In this document: positions 33,421 through 45,520 of the stretch, in pieces | Numbering within the stretch: position 1 is the stretch's first letter | How the letters are laid out: every line of letters starts with the position of its first letter | NCBI GenBank assembly: GCA_008360955.1 | Contig: LUCM01002916.1 | Location: 3,623-67,622, forward strand | Direction of reading: 5' to 3' | DNA from: Fasciolopsis buskii | Taxonomy: Eukaryota; Platyhelminthes; Trematoda; Plagiorchiida; Fasciolidae | DNA length: 64,000 nt | Made by a program: the position numbers and the translations under genes | Notes under the pieces: generated by a model | Seen by the model: only the letters and a program-made list of their open reading frames with translations | Told to the model about the DNA's origin: nothing | Database searches by the model: none

Positions 33421-36400
33421 GATCAACGTAAATTGGAGCAAATTGCAACAATTGGGTAGTCCCTGGGAACGGTGACAGTTTGAATGGCCGAATATTAGCC
33501 AGGGAAAAGCGAGTAACAATGGCCGAAGTATATTCAGAACATTTAGACGTAATATGGTGAAGATGAAACTTTAAAGAAATGTGTTGAAAGGGATGCAAAG
33601 TCCGACTGATTGGAAATTGACTCACAGAACATGACAGAATCTGCATATGTGCGAGGTCAAACAGACGGATCAGCGAATAAATTCCTGGGGTAAATAGTGA
33701 AAAGATGAGGCAAAAGAGTAGCTAGTTGACGAACGTTGGGACTGTTAGTCAAGGGACTGTATAAATGATAACCAAATTCAGTTCTCCTAGTTCTATTGGA
33801 AAAGTAGTTTTTCAATGACCAAAGTATAGAAATAGGACATCCAAAGGGCTCGAGCTTATGGGGCAACAGCGAAAAGAAACCGAGTCAAAGATAGAGGTAT
33901 AACCTGAGAACATATAGCGGAATGATTGCACGTACAGATTCGAATTGTAGAAACAAAGTGTTGAAATGAATCAACTGCATCCAGAGTACTCCTCTGTTTG
34001 ACCGATAGACAAACTGAAATGGGCCCTAAAGAATAATAAAAGAGAAACTCAAACGACAGAGGACAACATGTTCTGTTAGTTTGAACGCAAAGGAGGTAAT
34101 AGCAGCAGGACGAAATCGGGTGAGATAAAATCTTCGAGGTTGTGTGTCTGGGGCAGTAACCGCCTTAGCAGGTTTCCCTAGCCCTGAGTCGGCGGCGGTA
34201 AGGAGGAATTTGTTAACGACGGCATTCATAACATCCAAGAGAGAACTTGCTCGCTGTTTAAAAATAGAGGGACACTGGAGATTTGGACAAAACACAAGCT
34301 CCCTTTTGGAGGGTAGAGAAGCTTGAAAGTTTTCTAGTGACATTAAGGTCAGACTTCTGGGGAAACATCCATCGTATAGGACGGGAGTTTATCGAAAGAC
34401 GGGTAAATGAATGCGGCATTCATAACTTAGGCATCTGCAATATAGACCGGCTACTGAGAGCGTTGCCCACACAGGAACCTGAAACTATCCTAGAGAGTTT
34501 AACTGTCAATAGCGCCTAAAATCCCTTGTTCGACCAAGACTGAGTAGCGCTTCAAAACATCGTGGAGATGAAGTTTATGGTTAGTTTCTTTCAGTACTGT
34601 GCACTGGCTGAGTTTTCCATCGATTGTAAGGCGGTTTGAGACCAAGTAGCAATGAAAATGAAACATCGGTGGATGTTTTCAGAAAAACACTTTTGTTGCT
34701 ATCACAACCAAAGACTCAAAGGGATGCTCGGTCGGTCAGTGTTAGAAATATTCTGCCCACAATGTGTAAGCCGCATCCAGTTACTACCTACCGGTGGGGT
34801 TCGGTATTCCTAACCGCTTTAGAGCCTTTCTAGGACTACTTGAATCTTTAGAAAAACACAAATATGAGAATGGTTGAACCGACGAGTACCAAAAATACAA
34901 TAACTGACGAGTGTAATAACCACGAAACTCGTCATTTGATTCCGGGGAAATATTTTTCATCCATCCTTATGGAAAACATAGCACTGATATGAAGAACCTT
35001 TCTAGGATTCTTTCGTTCATGTCAGTTTATATTTGAGTCAATAGACGTTTATTATTGGCCCATAATTTATGAACATTAGAAAATAAATGAAAACGAGCAA
35101 ATGACTGAAATTCGCAATAGATACTGGAAAAAGTGGTCAGTGACAGTCGCTTCTTGACTTCGTGACAGAACAGTGTACGGAGTCCTTTTAGACCAGGAGT
35201 TTATTCGGCGATGATCGATCCGTGCGTCCTCACATGAATCTGTTTGCAAACAAATCACCTTCACCGTGTTTGTGTGTGTGTGTGTCGGTGGGTGGGTGGG
35301 TGGATTCGGCTATGTTGGGACAATAGCCATAGGAGAGACTGCTATCAGCTTAGTGCAAACTCGAGTTGTTTGTGTATATAGGATGTCTGCTTCAGTGATT
35401 TTGACGACAACAGGGAGCAAAGGTTCAATTTCATTTGGGTGTGTGCACGTAGTGACCGGAACTTGGTCAATAAGACAACAAAGATTACTCGGACATGAAC
35501 GTAGCTGGTTCGTCATCGGGACGGTAGAATTTCGGGCAAGAGTCAGTTGGTGATCGGATACGTTGACGTTTCTCGCCATTTTACAACGTGAAGATTACAG
35601 CCACAGTGGACACTTCGTTTGAATTCGAACCCACGTAGTACTAAGGCACGCTCGTATTCTCTTTAATGGCATATTATGCTATCAGTTGATGGTGCAGAAT
35701 ATATTTAGTCAGTGTTCTTGTTCTGACTCTGTAACATCGGACGAGATGTAAGTCAAGAGGAAATGTATCGTAGTCACATTAGAGCTGTGATTAAATATAA
35801 ATAAGCGACATCATGTGTCATTCACAGATCACGCTTTCGTGATCGGAATCCAGTATTTTATCGGATTTCTTAAGTGAGCATACGAAAATTGAAACAGATT
35901 TGCCTCCTTGTCATGGAAACATTAGAGCGACATGAAATACCTTCCCGGTTGTGCTGGCACCATCCGTATTTGGTTCTCTTAAACATTTCGTATTTTTTCA
36001 TCAGCCAAAAAAAAGTGAGCAATAACTTAAGCATGTAAATTAAGGGCTTTACTAACTAGGCACATGCCGAATAATTGGAGCATCAGAGATAACCGATCGT
36101 ACGTTAAAACACATTTCGAACGCATTTATACACATGAATCTACGTTGAGATCGGATTGTTTATTAATTTACTGATCACAACAAACCCGTTAGCTTTGCCG
36201 TATTTCTAGGTTTTACCTAACTTATATTAGGCCATCGGTGATCAATTTGCAAACCGTCCTTGCTAGTGTACCACTTGGTGCCATTTGAAATGCGCCAAAA
36301 TAGTTTCTCATTTTGTACGTTTCCCGTTAGTTGATGCCGTGATAAATTGACCCCTTAACATTTTACGACTTCTGTTGTCAGCTTGACGAGTCAAGTTCAA

Positions 36401-36554
36401 CACAAGAAGTTGCCACTGATAGATATCTGAACAGTCCTTTACCACGAAAAACAAGCGTCTGACTGGTTTCACTTAGAATAGCCCTATTCTAAAGCTTTGG
36501 TCAGAAGCAACTGTTGTGTCATTTTCCTGTTCTGATTTTATATTTTTACCTTAC
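33421..36554. other. no gene recognised
   Basis: The region next to the Penelope fragment could contain more of that element, but I could not read it. The plus frame 34283-34519 (78 codons, with INECGIHNLGICN-like text near its middle) is protein-like but unassigned. A TG/GGTG tract lies at 35265-35303. Confidence 0.35.
35265..35303 (+). repeat. (TG)n followed by (GGTG)n tract
   Basis: Short TG repeats run into four GGTG units. Confidence 0.8.
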
Positions 36555-36661
36555 TGGAAAATGAACAGGCGATCTACAACGCCTTGTGTTAGCTTGGAAA
36601 ACACCATGACATTACTGTAACTGAACCGCTCTCCAGTGATAGAAACACCCGTGGGGAACAT
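36555..36661 (-). CDS. candidate coding exon with start codon, product unknown
   Basis: Read on the minus strand, an ATG at 36661 opens a frame of 35 codons beginning MFPTGVSITGERFSYSN and ending DRLFIFQ at a donor, TTCCA/GTAAGG. Codon third positions are richer in G and C than the surroundings. The frame is open 4 codons upstream to a TGA, so this may be a first coding exon. The shadowing plus-strand frames are broken. I do not recognise the protein. A SINE lies about 120 bases upstream of the start, which argues for caution. Confidence 0.3.
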
Positions 36662-36778
36662 GAACGAATTTCCAAGTCAATGAAAACCAGTGAGTAATAT
36701 TCGTGCATCTGGACAGAAAACAAAGCATTAGAAATATCTTACTCGATGTTATGGGAGCCCAGATGCAAGCAAACTGGC

Positions 36779-36948
36779 CAAGAGAAGTCCAGCGGCCAGA
36801 GTCGCGGAGCTTGAACGAAAAGGTCGCCGGTTTGACTTCTGTCACCTTCGGCCAGGTCCCCATCGGCAGCCTTTCAATAGCCGCAGCCCCATCTCTGAAA
36901 TATTTCACTCTTGTCTTATAATAAGTGAAAAGGAGGTGAAATAACCAC
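36779..36948 (+). mobile_element. second SINE-like repeat, tRNA-like head
   Basis: The plus strand shows GGCCAGAGTCGCGGAGCTTG, an A-box-like region, then AAGGTCGCCGGTTTGACTTC, a B-box-like region. A body rich in CCCCATCG and AGCC words follows, and it ends directly in the (TTA)n array. It does not share the body or the GATAAAAG tail of the main SINE family. Confidence 0.4.

Positions 36949-36989
<41 letters not shown>
36949..36989 (+). repeat. (TTA)n microsatellite
   Basis: About 13 TTA units lie at the end of the SINE-like repeat. Confidence 0.95.
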
Positions 36990-37665
36990 GGTTAGGAAAA
37001 AACTGGCCGAGACCTTGGTAACCGTGGCAAGTCAGACGGAAATGAGCGGAAGGTGACCACGAGAGGTGGAGACTAAGGAATTAGTATAAGATCGTAGAGA
37101 AAGTTGACTTTTATTCGAGCCAAGCTCAGCCAATCAGGTCCTTAGACCGTGACCCACTGGAGTATGCATGTACATACGCACGCGTCATGCACAAATGTAA
37201 TCGAGATACGTAACGATCACAATAGACACGGCCCGCCAATCAGAACAGCGCTAACACTGGAAGCTGAATTCAGGAAATAGCTTGTACACATTTTGCATTT
37301 GTGTAAAAGGGCATGCCACAAAAACAAAGCAAAGTTAGCAAACGCGCGTCTGAAGTGCGTCACCGAAATGAATTACGCATGCAAAGTTCAGCTTGAACAA
37401 CACATATTGTCGGATTGGTGGAAAAGTGCATCATGTATGTGCGTGAATAATTAACATGTTGAATGAAATGCCAATACTAGTCAAGGATGGCTATTCGTTG
37501 GAATATGTGCTGCAGATCTGCATACGAACGTCATAACTTCATTCGTGATAGCATAATATTAGAAAGTTGGGTTTTTTTCGAGAATGGGAATTCCACCTAC
37601 TGGTATGGATTTTTTTCGCAAGTGTATCCAATTAGATCCAAAGTCTGGAAAACTGGTCTGATGCC
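36990..37665. other. unassigned, probably upstream part of the RTE copy that follows
   Basis: The plus frame 37487-37765 (92 codons) runs into the RTE 3' end. Its text (CRSAYERHNFIRDS) does not match the expected RTE C-terminus, so I leave it unassigned. Confidence 0.3.
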
Positions 37666-37669
37666 ACAT

Positions 37670-38005
37670 ATGCCCATTGCCCGGGGAAATTGCCTTCGTG
37701 CTTTGGAAGCAGAAAATCGCTTTTACGTTAAGAATGCCCTAGCGGAACAACGATGCAGTCAATGACATTCTTGCATTCGAAAACTTTCTCCTTTTGTACG
37801 GTTATTCAACATACTATTTTACCCTCACTCTTCACTACTCATCTTTCATTTTTCTCTTTGAACAGATGGTATTGTTGCAAGGTAGCAACTATTGCCAGCA
37901 CGAGTTGATGCCAAGGTAATCGTTGTACCTAGTGAGTGCTGGTATTGTGAGCCTGGAAAGTGGGAACTGGACAGCGAACAGGTCACGGGAGGTTAGAACA
38001 AAAAG
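37670..38005 (+). mobile_element. RTE-like LINE 3' end, copy with (TAC)n downstream
   Basis: The segment CAGTCAATGACATTCTTGCA (37758) and the bases after it match the minus-strand copy at about 8270-8230 and the copies at 39170 and 61390. The shared block then continues through a GAGTTGATGCCAAGGTAATC word near 37900. It corresponds to the last codons of the RTE reverse transcriptase plus its 3' UTR. The copy is 5'-truncated. Confidence 0.6.
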
Positions 38006-38210
38006 TTCGACAGTCACCAACGAGATAATTTTGCTGAATAATCAAGCGTTGGTGACTGAACACTGAATGGGACTATTAAGGTCACACGGGTCGTGATGGC
38101 GGAGCCTTCAAACTACTGCTACGAGTGTTGCTTCTACTAGTGCTGTCAATATACGGCTACTACCATCACTTCCAGTAGTACTACAGTTAGTACTGCCAGT
38201 ACTACTACTG

Positions 38211-38211
38211 A

Positions 38212-38256
<45 letters not shown>
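38211..38256 (+). repeat. (TAC)n microsatellite
   Basis: About 15 units lie about 200 bases downstream of the RTE 3' end, preceded by degenerate TAC-like sequence from 38105. It may be the drifted simple-repeat tail of that element. Confidence 0.95.
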
Positions 38257-38314
38257 CATTATTACCAATGCTACTACTATTAGCACTGACTTGAGCTGAC
38301 GGAAATTGATTCAG

Positions 38315-38615
38315 GTGAACGAAGCTGGCACCTCAGGAGAGGTGCACTTGAATACTGGCCAGGCCAATGATAATCTCCTTGGCTCACATGTGCACGTGAC
38401 CATTCTCGACCAGTGTACTAATTCGGATTATCCAGAGCTGGATTTCTGTGCCCAATTAGTCACGGTGTTCTCATTGAATTACCCGGATCAAAGTTTGTTT
38501 ACGTAGGACCGAAATGGAAAGACCAATATTCTGGTTGTACATGGTGACAAACATCCGGTTTCTGAGCGAGAGTATCACCAATCATCACTAGTCAGCGGAC
38601 CTGTCGAAACAACCA
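38315..38615 (+). pseudogene. coding-like exon interrupted by one TAG, product unknown
   Basis: After an acceptor-like TTGATTCAG, one frame reads VNEAGTSGEVHLNTG, then GSHVHVTILDQCTNSDYPEL and CAQLVTVFSL. A TAG follows at 38504-38506. The same frame then continues for 36 codons (NGKTNILVVHGDKHP) to a donor-like ACCA/GTGAGT at 38616. Third codon positions are clearly GC-rich, unlike the flanks, which is a sign of former coding selection. It is either a pseudogene exon, an exon ending just before the TAG at a weak donor, or a gene with a sequence error. I do not recognise the family. Confidence 0.4.
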
Positions 38616-39119
38616 GTGAGTTAACAAAAGCCATGGGAAAAATTTCCGGTATACAATATCCAATAAGTATTAGTAAATAGAATATGTTAGTTGTATTCGG
38701 AATAAATGGGACTCATCGATATTGTTGAGTTCATACAACGAGCACTGAATATTTTTAGCCTTTTACTTGCACACTCGCGCGCGCGCGCAATACACAAAGC
38801 ACTCACACACATGCATCGCTAGCACAATCCAAAACCGAGATGGCTAAAACCACAAAAGCAGGCTAGAAAGGACTTGTGCAAAACAGCCTGATGAAAGGCA
38901 GGCGAAAGATTATTCTTTGGCCAAGCTCATTGCATTTATGATGGCATCTCGGCTGTTGATGGGACATTTGTAATCAAATTACTCAGTTCAGTAAACAAAT
39001 CAATACCATCCTGTTGAAAGCGATCTACGAGAAAAAAACATCATTCTCTAACCTGCTAATGTATATACACATATATATATATATATACATGTACATATAT
39101 ATACACTGTTTGTTTGACC
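38616..39119. other. no gene recognised; (AT)n tract
   Basis: A short CGCGCG run lies near 38777 and an (AT)n tract at about 39066-39088. Confidence 0.5.
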
Positions 39120-39375
39120 TGTCTGTGTATGCGTCCATTGACTCCAGTGCTCTGAGGCCAAAGACGTGTTCTATTGTCAGTGACATTCTTGCGTTCGAAT
39201 AGTTGTTTCATCCGTGTAGTTATTCAGCTTATCGCACTGCATTCGACCCTTAGTTATTCCCGGTTTTTTCGTTTGTTCGAGCAGATAATGCCGTAAAGTA
39301 GCGATCACAACCAGAGCTCGTTGATGCAAGGTTAGTGGTTGTCCAGATTGAACTGAACGAAACCGTATTGTCCTC
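39120..39375 (+). mobile_element. RTE-like LINE 3' end
   Basis: CAGTGACATTCTTGCGTTCG at about 39178 and AGAGCTCGTTGATGCAAGG at about 39315 match the copies at 37670 and, inverted, at 8080-8270. It is 5'-truncated, with no reverse-transcriptase motifs left. Confidence 0.6.
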
Positions 39376-40979
39376 TGTTGTACTATTTTCTAGAATACAC
39401 GGGAAGAACAATTCAGTTTACTGTTTCTTCAGCTGATCGTTCATTCGAATCAAATTTCCAATGCCTTTAAAGGACAAACCAAATAAAAATTGATTTTTTT
39501 TAAAAAAATAGCAGTTTGTCCACATTTCAGTCTTTCACGTTATGGTGAACATTTCAAAATAAATCGTTTTGGTTAGCCGTGCTAAGAAGACTGCAACTTG
39601 TAAATGTCACTTGACATCGAGCCCCCTCCCACCTTTCTCAGGAATCGGGGCTGATCTGAAGCTGAAAATTCAATCTTCCTTGGATGAGCAGAATTAGTAG
39701 AAGCATGATAGAGTTGCTTTCTGGTCCACTAGGTTGGGGATTGATTTGACCTTGCCTGTCAGTCGATAAAAATGGCTGGATTTCCTGGTACCACTTGAAT
39801 ATCATTTCAAACAAATTCGAACCAATTTCAATGGGAAAAAGTTTGAACTTCGTCCAATTAGGAAAAAGAAATTCTCGTCAGAGATGATTCAAATCTTCGC
39901 CATAGATAGCGAATGCACTAAACCACGTTTGCAGTCTATTGGACGAGGATTATAAAAGTGGAAATATTCTCCCGGGGTTCTGCTGGCTTGTCGCATACAC
40001 ACAGGGGCTTCGTTCAAACTTGATGTTAGTAAAAAGAAATGAATTATAGAATGGATATCACTGTGACAGATGTTAGGCTTGTTTCTAAATTCTTACGCTT
40101 GAATTAACAATGTATGTTGTGCGTAGCGCGTATACAGTTCGGTCGTTTGAAATTAGATCGGTGAATTTAGGATATCTGAAACTAGGCTAGGAAGACGTCT
40201 GCCGTTGTACGGCCTTGAAGGCTACTCATGAGAACGCGCTTTCAACTTTCAAAGATTAATAAAACAATGTTACAGTTAGGTCGTGTAACTTGTCAGTCGT
40301 TTAATTATTTGGGGTAAATTTTCTCAGCGAAAGTTTCTGAACTCTGGAAAGATTACTCGTTCAAAATAGGATATGCCGTATCGTTTTTCGATACATTCTG
40401 AGTCCCGTTCATTTCAGATTCGTTACCACTAACAACTTACCTGTACAAGCAAACATGTAAATTGAATCGAATTTTCCTGATAAATAGTATAAATAGCTAA
40501 TTCGGTTGTTTGTCAGATATTGCAATTTTTCCGGTATGGCCAAAACATTGCCGAGTAACTCTCAATCACATGGTAAACTGGTACCAGCTGAAAAGTCGAT
40601 CTGCAATGCGTTGCATGAACGAAGTGAAACTTGAAAAAAGACAACCCAGAATCAGCCAAAGGCCAGTGTGCCTGTCAGTGACATGATCAGACAAAAGCGG
40701 TCTACGGGCAGCATGATACGAGGCACGACCACCACTGATCTTTCGAAAAAAATGAATATTTTTACGCATCATTTTCTCCACGATCTGTTCTGACGATTAA
40801 CTTTGATTGTTTTTGTTTACTAGCTCGTTCAGCAACATTTGTCGGTTGCATTTTCGACTGCCTGTTACCTCTCGACAGGTCAGTCGTGGTTTTCACCCGC
40901 TTTTACTTGTGTTATCCATACGATTTCGATGCCACCATAAAAGGAATACAATTAACTTTAATTTTCTTTATTCGATCAG
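39376..40979. other. no gene recognised; one candidate minus-strand micro-exon
   Basis: On the minus strand a consensus 5' splice site, TACAG/GTAAGT, lies at 40440-40435. Thirty-six bases upstream of it is an acceptor, ATTTATCAG. The 36-base piece (40476-40441) is open in all three frames, so it carries little coding evidence. The minus frame 40781-40566 is unassigned. Confidence 0.3.
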
Positions 40980-41092
40980 CTGAGGGGCTTGAAGTAATTT
41001 ACGATTCAAAACTGAATAAAGGACACTTTTCGGTGTCACATGTTGAACTTCTTGTAGATTCCTCCCCAACATCAGAAGACCTAAATCCGTCA
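40980..41092 (+). CDS. candidate internal exon, product unknown
   Basis: A strong acceptor (TTAATTTTCTTTATTCGATCAG) precedes a 113-base segment that ends at TCA/GTGAGC. The open frame reads EGLEVIYDSKLNKGHF, then SVSHVELLVDSSPTSEDLNP: mixed charge, no low-complexity bias, and no stop up to the donor. This is among the best exon candidates in the window. It begins with two bases of a split codon and ends in phase 0. I do not recognise the protein. Another plus-strand candidate lies 4.4 kb downstream (45521-45787) and could belong to the same gene. Confidence 0.45.
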
Positions 41093-42991
41093 GTGAGCTG
41101 AACAAATGTGTACTACCGGATCGATAGGATCGATCTTAGAGACCAAGTTTCTTTTATGTAGTCCCCATAACCCGTTAGCTATGGGTGTTGTTGAATCTCT
41201 CGCTCCGAGATACATGCATATTTCTTCACCTGTACTTGTATCCAGGCGCACCTGCTTACTTTTGTCCCGTTCTCCTTATTTTACCTCGGTCTGCGGAGTC
41301 GCACTTGAAATATTCACTTTGTGATATTTCGGTCTACCTTGTTTTTGGTACCATAGATAAGACTCACGTATAGCTCCCTGGATCCGTATCAGGTCAGAAA
41401 ATGGATCATATTACTATTTCACGCAGTTTCATGGGTGGTTCACCATAATATTTGTGTAATATGATCAATAGACAGCAATCATAAATCATGTACGGTTTGG
41501 GTAAATTAACACATTAGGCATGGAACCAGCTTTCCTTACTGAATGGACTCGGTATCAATTAGGATATTTGCTACAAAACTTCTTTACCTGAGTTGCAATT
41601 ATTTTCGACAGTCCTCATTTGTGGCCCCGAAAATTCACGATGTACCAGAAACAGATTCCAGTTACATGCGAGTGAGTCGGGTGCCAAATCGATTGGAAAT
41701 AAATTTCACACGAACACATGTAACTGTCTAAGTTTCATCTCAACCGCTTCCCGAATCATGGTTATTCGCGTTCCTAGTAGTTTCAACAAGTGCATATTCA
41801 TGTAGCTATAAGCAGAATAACGTTGATCGATTTCTCGCAATTTGTCATCAATGAAATATGCTTTTATTGGCTTTTATGGGTTATAGGTTAATTCCCATGT
41901 TCATTATATAAACTCGTTAAAATTCGAATGTTTCGGCCGTATCATGACATTTGCCGCTATTCTCTAACTCAGTTTTCGGCTGTGATACGCATTTTAGGTG
42001 TGCATAAACGCCCTATTCTGCGCAGAATATCACTTGCGTTTGTTCCCAGAAGAACTCGCGTGATGTGAAAAAATTCCTCGTTTTGTATTCATCTTTGAAA
42101 CATTTTCCCCCTACAATTTGTAATTCTTGTAACATTTGATCATCGAACCATGCATGCGTCTCCACGTGTTCGACAAATATACGGTTATTATTATTTAAAA
42201 TATATTTTCGTAGTTGGATGGAATTAAGTCTCTCGTCACTCCCCAATTAGAACCGTTTTCTGTCACGAACAGCCTAGTTTCGTGTTCATCCTTGTCCTAT
42301 ATGGACAAGACTACCGATACTCGTTTGAACTCAGGCCTAATTGGTGCTTCTCGTTCTTTTACGGTTGACGTATGCCTTTAATCTCTAAACACGTGCTAAT
42401 AAAGTCACACAAGTGATTGCATTTCTAGCCAAATCAAATCGACGGTTGGATTGTACACACACAGAAAAGGTTGTTTTGCAATCGCATCCACACGAACGGA
42501 AATGATGTCATATAGTCACGAATTGGAGAAACCAAATGAAAAACGAATTAACATCCAGTATCCAAGCTGGTTGGCTGTTCCGTGAATAATGCCGTCCGAT
42601 ACGACAAACTAGTAATCGGCTGTGTCAGTGTGTGTTTTGGAGAAAATGGTCGTTATGACTTTGCCCGTCCACTGGCGAGTGCGAATGAGCGGGGATTTTT
42701 CGAAACAAAACTAACATATCAGCACCAATGGGGTTTGTTTATCTGACATCAAGAAAGCACAAACAGCCGTAAGGAGCAAAACGACAGTTTTCTAATTTTG
42801 CAAAATATTTTTCTGACGTGGATGTGTGGAAGCAAAGCTTCGGTGTATTTTGCTAATAGTCAATGAAGACGTGTGCTCGCTCTGTTCGAGAAACTTGATC
42901 TGAAATCATCGCATTGATTCGCGACTGGCCGAATCTGGTTTACTTTGTTTCTCTTTTAGACACCTTTAAAGGAATGGCGGGAAAAACTTAC
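41093..42991. other. no gene recognised
   Basis: The minus frame 42246-42013 (77 codons, IQLRKYILNNNNRIFVEHVE near its start) is protein-like but AT-rich, with no clear splice borders. The remaining frames look like chance. Confidence 0.35.
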
Positions 42992-43040
42992 CGGTGAAAC
43001 GCCATTGAATATTAACAAACTGCACAGGAATTGCACTCAT
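42992..43040 (-). CDS. candidate first coding exon, product unknown
   Basis: On the minus strand an ATG in good context (CCAAAATGAG) at 43040 opens MSAIPVQFVNIQWRFT and runs to a consensus donor, CACCG/GTAAGT, at 42991. The frame extends upstream to about 43090 without a stop. The donor is strong and the peptide is protein-like, but no partner exon was found downstream in matching phase. Confidence 0.3.
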
Positions 43041-45520
43041 TTTGGTCCATTCTTGCCCCGGGATTACGGAAGGTAAAATAATTTGTGTTCATTTGCCACG
43101 TCCCCAACCGGGTGATTGTGACTTGAAAATGGAGCTCGGTAATCCAATGAATCAAACTACAAACGAAAAACACGTGAATAAAGAAAAATAAAACTAATGG
43201 CAATCGTGTTCTTCGGCTATCGCTGGTAGAACAAGGTTGCTGATTCAAAAATAAGAGAGCATAATTGATTTTTCATATATATTCTTTCTATATTTCTTCG
43301 ATTATTAAAACAATCGTGTACAATATCGTCAAGAAGCAAATCGTCGCCCAATGATGGTCGTTACCTAGGAACTTTGTACCGTGTTCAGAGGAGTACAAAT
43401 GACCGTCTTATTTGTCTGAGTATAGGCGAACGGCGACCATTTATTCGTTCTCAAGGCGTTTCGAATTCTACGTTAGTTGGATAACGAGTTGTCCAACAGC
43501 TATAGGGTTGATGATGGTAAGATTCGAAAATATCAGTCCCATCCTCTGACACCGGCTTTTGGTCATCGCTTGGACTACCACGAATTCCACGTGAAAGATA
43601 TATTTCATACAGTAACATGTAATTGTTGTTTAGAATGCAATGAAAAAATGTAAAAAATGCTTTTGACAGCTGAACTTTGACCTATGGCTCATAGAGATTC
43701 CTATTTTCAATAAGAAATAGCTAAGAACAAGTATGAAAGCTATTCAATTTGGGCTTATGGTCAACCCTTTATATAATCCAAAAAGAGAAAGCAGGGATAC
43801 AAATAGCTTTAATATCGAATGTCCTTCAAATTGGACGTGCGCGATTGGCTGAATCACGTACCGCGATATTGACTGCTAATTGTTTGTCCGACTGGTGAGA
43901 AAAGTGGGCTGTATGTGGTCAGCTATTAATAACTGTAGATATTGTGTAATGAAACGATCGGGTAATAATGGATGCATGCATCATGTATGCACTGTAGTTT
44001 GGAATGTACAGTCCTGTCATCAGTTCATGTCAACAAATCATTCGCTCCTGTAACGATTAAATAAACAAACAAAACGAAAGCGTTGCATTGCACGTATTTC
44101 TTTGAGACGTCGAAAATTCGTGCTTGTAACCGTCAAAACGTCCAGTTTATCTTATCTTAACCTTTCACAATGTCGATCAAATTACCCACGTGGCAAAACT
44201 CGGTTGTCCCTGACCTCCTTTTTGAAAGTGGTTTGCAGTGTGGTTTCGTTAATAAAGGAAAAACGATAAAAAATGAAATTCGGCCCGTGAACTTGGTTCA
44301 TCACTTGATAAGTTGCGGTCGATCAGTATCCCATTTTGCGTTCATCTCTAATACCGCTATGATTTTGTATTACCAGTTTGTTGTCATTAGTACCCTGGCA
44401 GCTAATAGGACTATCGTTGCCATGGATGCACGTTTTACTAATTACGCAACGTTCTGCCTCTACGGTGATATAAATAATAACATTCGCTTTTTATTGGCAC
44501 CAGTAATTATAATGGAGAGGACTGGATACATTCTACTTTCTGGCTGAACATCACCATCACTACGGTGTGTACGGATCACGTATTGGTCTAATCGTACGTA
44601 TTGTTTGAGATCAATTTTCCAAATGTATTGATGCGATCAAAAACAAAACATAGCACAGCTTGCTGGCATGAACTATTTGTCCAGTGTTTCTCTTACTCAA
44701 CTGGCCGTTATCAGACAAACTCGAACACAAACAACGCATTTTGGGAATCTACAGGATCACGATTGGAAAAGAGGCCAAGGAAAGACCTATTCAACCATTT
44801 CGTGACCGTGCACATAGTCACGCATAGGCCACTGTCATCGGAACTGTTCACTCAACAGAATTCCAATTTCTGGGATACTCCTCCCAAACCCCAGATATCA
44901 TTTTCAATGCGATTTTGTCTGTTTTTTTTTCAGTGATCAGGTCTAATGGGAAGAATTTTTATGTAATTTTGACCACATCACTGTCGCGAATGTGTGCTAC
45001 CACGGGAACAGTACGTGTAATCACACAACCGGCAGATTTTTTAACTAACTTTCTATCGTTAATGTTTCGTGGTTTTCATTTACGGACAAGAATTTCTCTC
45101 GTGATCTCATGGAACGCGAAAACCGGTTGCACGAATACAAGAGCGGAAGTTGAAGTGTTCGAAATACGGGTACATATAAAGTTAGTGTAGAACATCTACA
45201 ATCACACGTGGCTGTCCCAGTTTATATTTGCGTCCGGTTTTTCTTTTTTGAGTTGGCTTCACACGATCGACTTGCTCATTGATCTCGATGATGTTCGTTT
45301 GTCTGTGATCTGAAAAAGAATCAGTCACATGTGAAATGATAGTATTACTGAAGTGAAGTTGAACACTTTACAACTTTGGATTTCATTATAATATCATGAA
45401 TTTAGAACAGAGAAGGAAAAAAATGGAATAACCATGTAAGATGAGTTGGTAGATTCTATGCCATCTACCGGTCACAGCTAGTCTACGAGTCATCTGAGCG
45501 TCCCACATGCTGCAAGCATA
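43041..45520. other. no gene recognised
   Basis: The plus frame 44170-44547 (125 codons, ATG in CACAATGT context) is the longest, followed by 44601-44936. Both are hydrophobic or mixed and unassigned. A poly-T run sits near 44924. Confidence 0.35.

Noticed and set aside
34026..34519. Overlapping frames on both strands next to the Penelope fragment
   Set aside because: I tried to read them as the missing parts of the Penelope element and could not match any motif.
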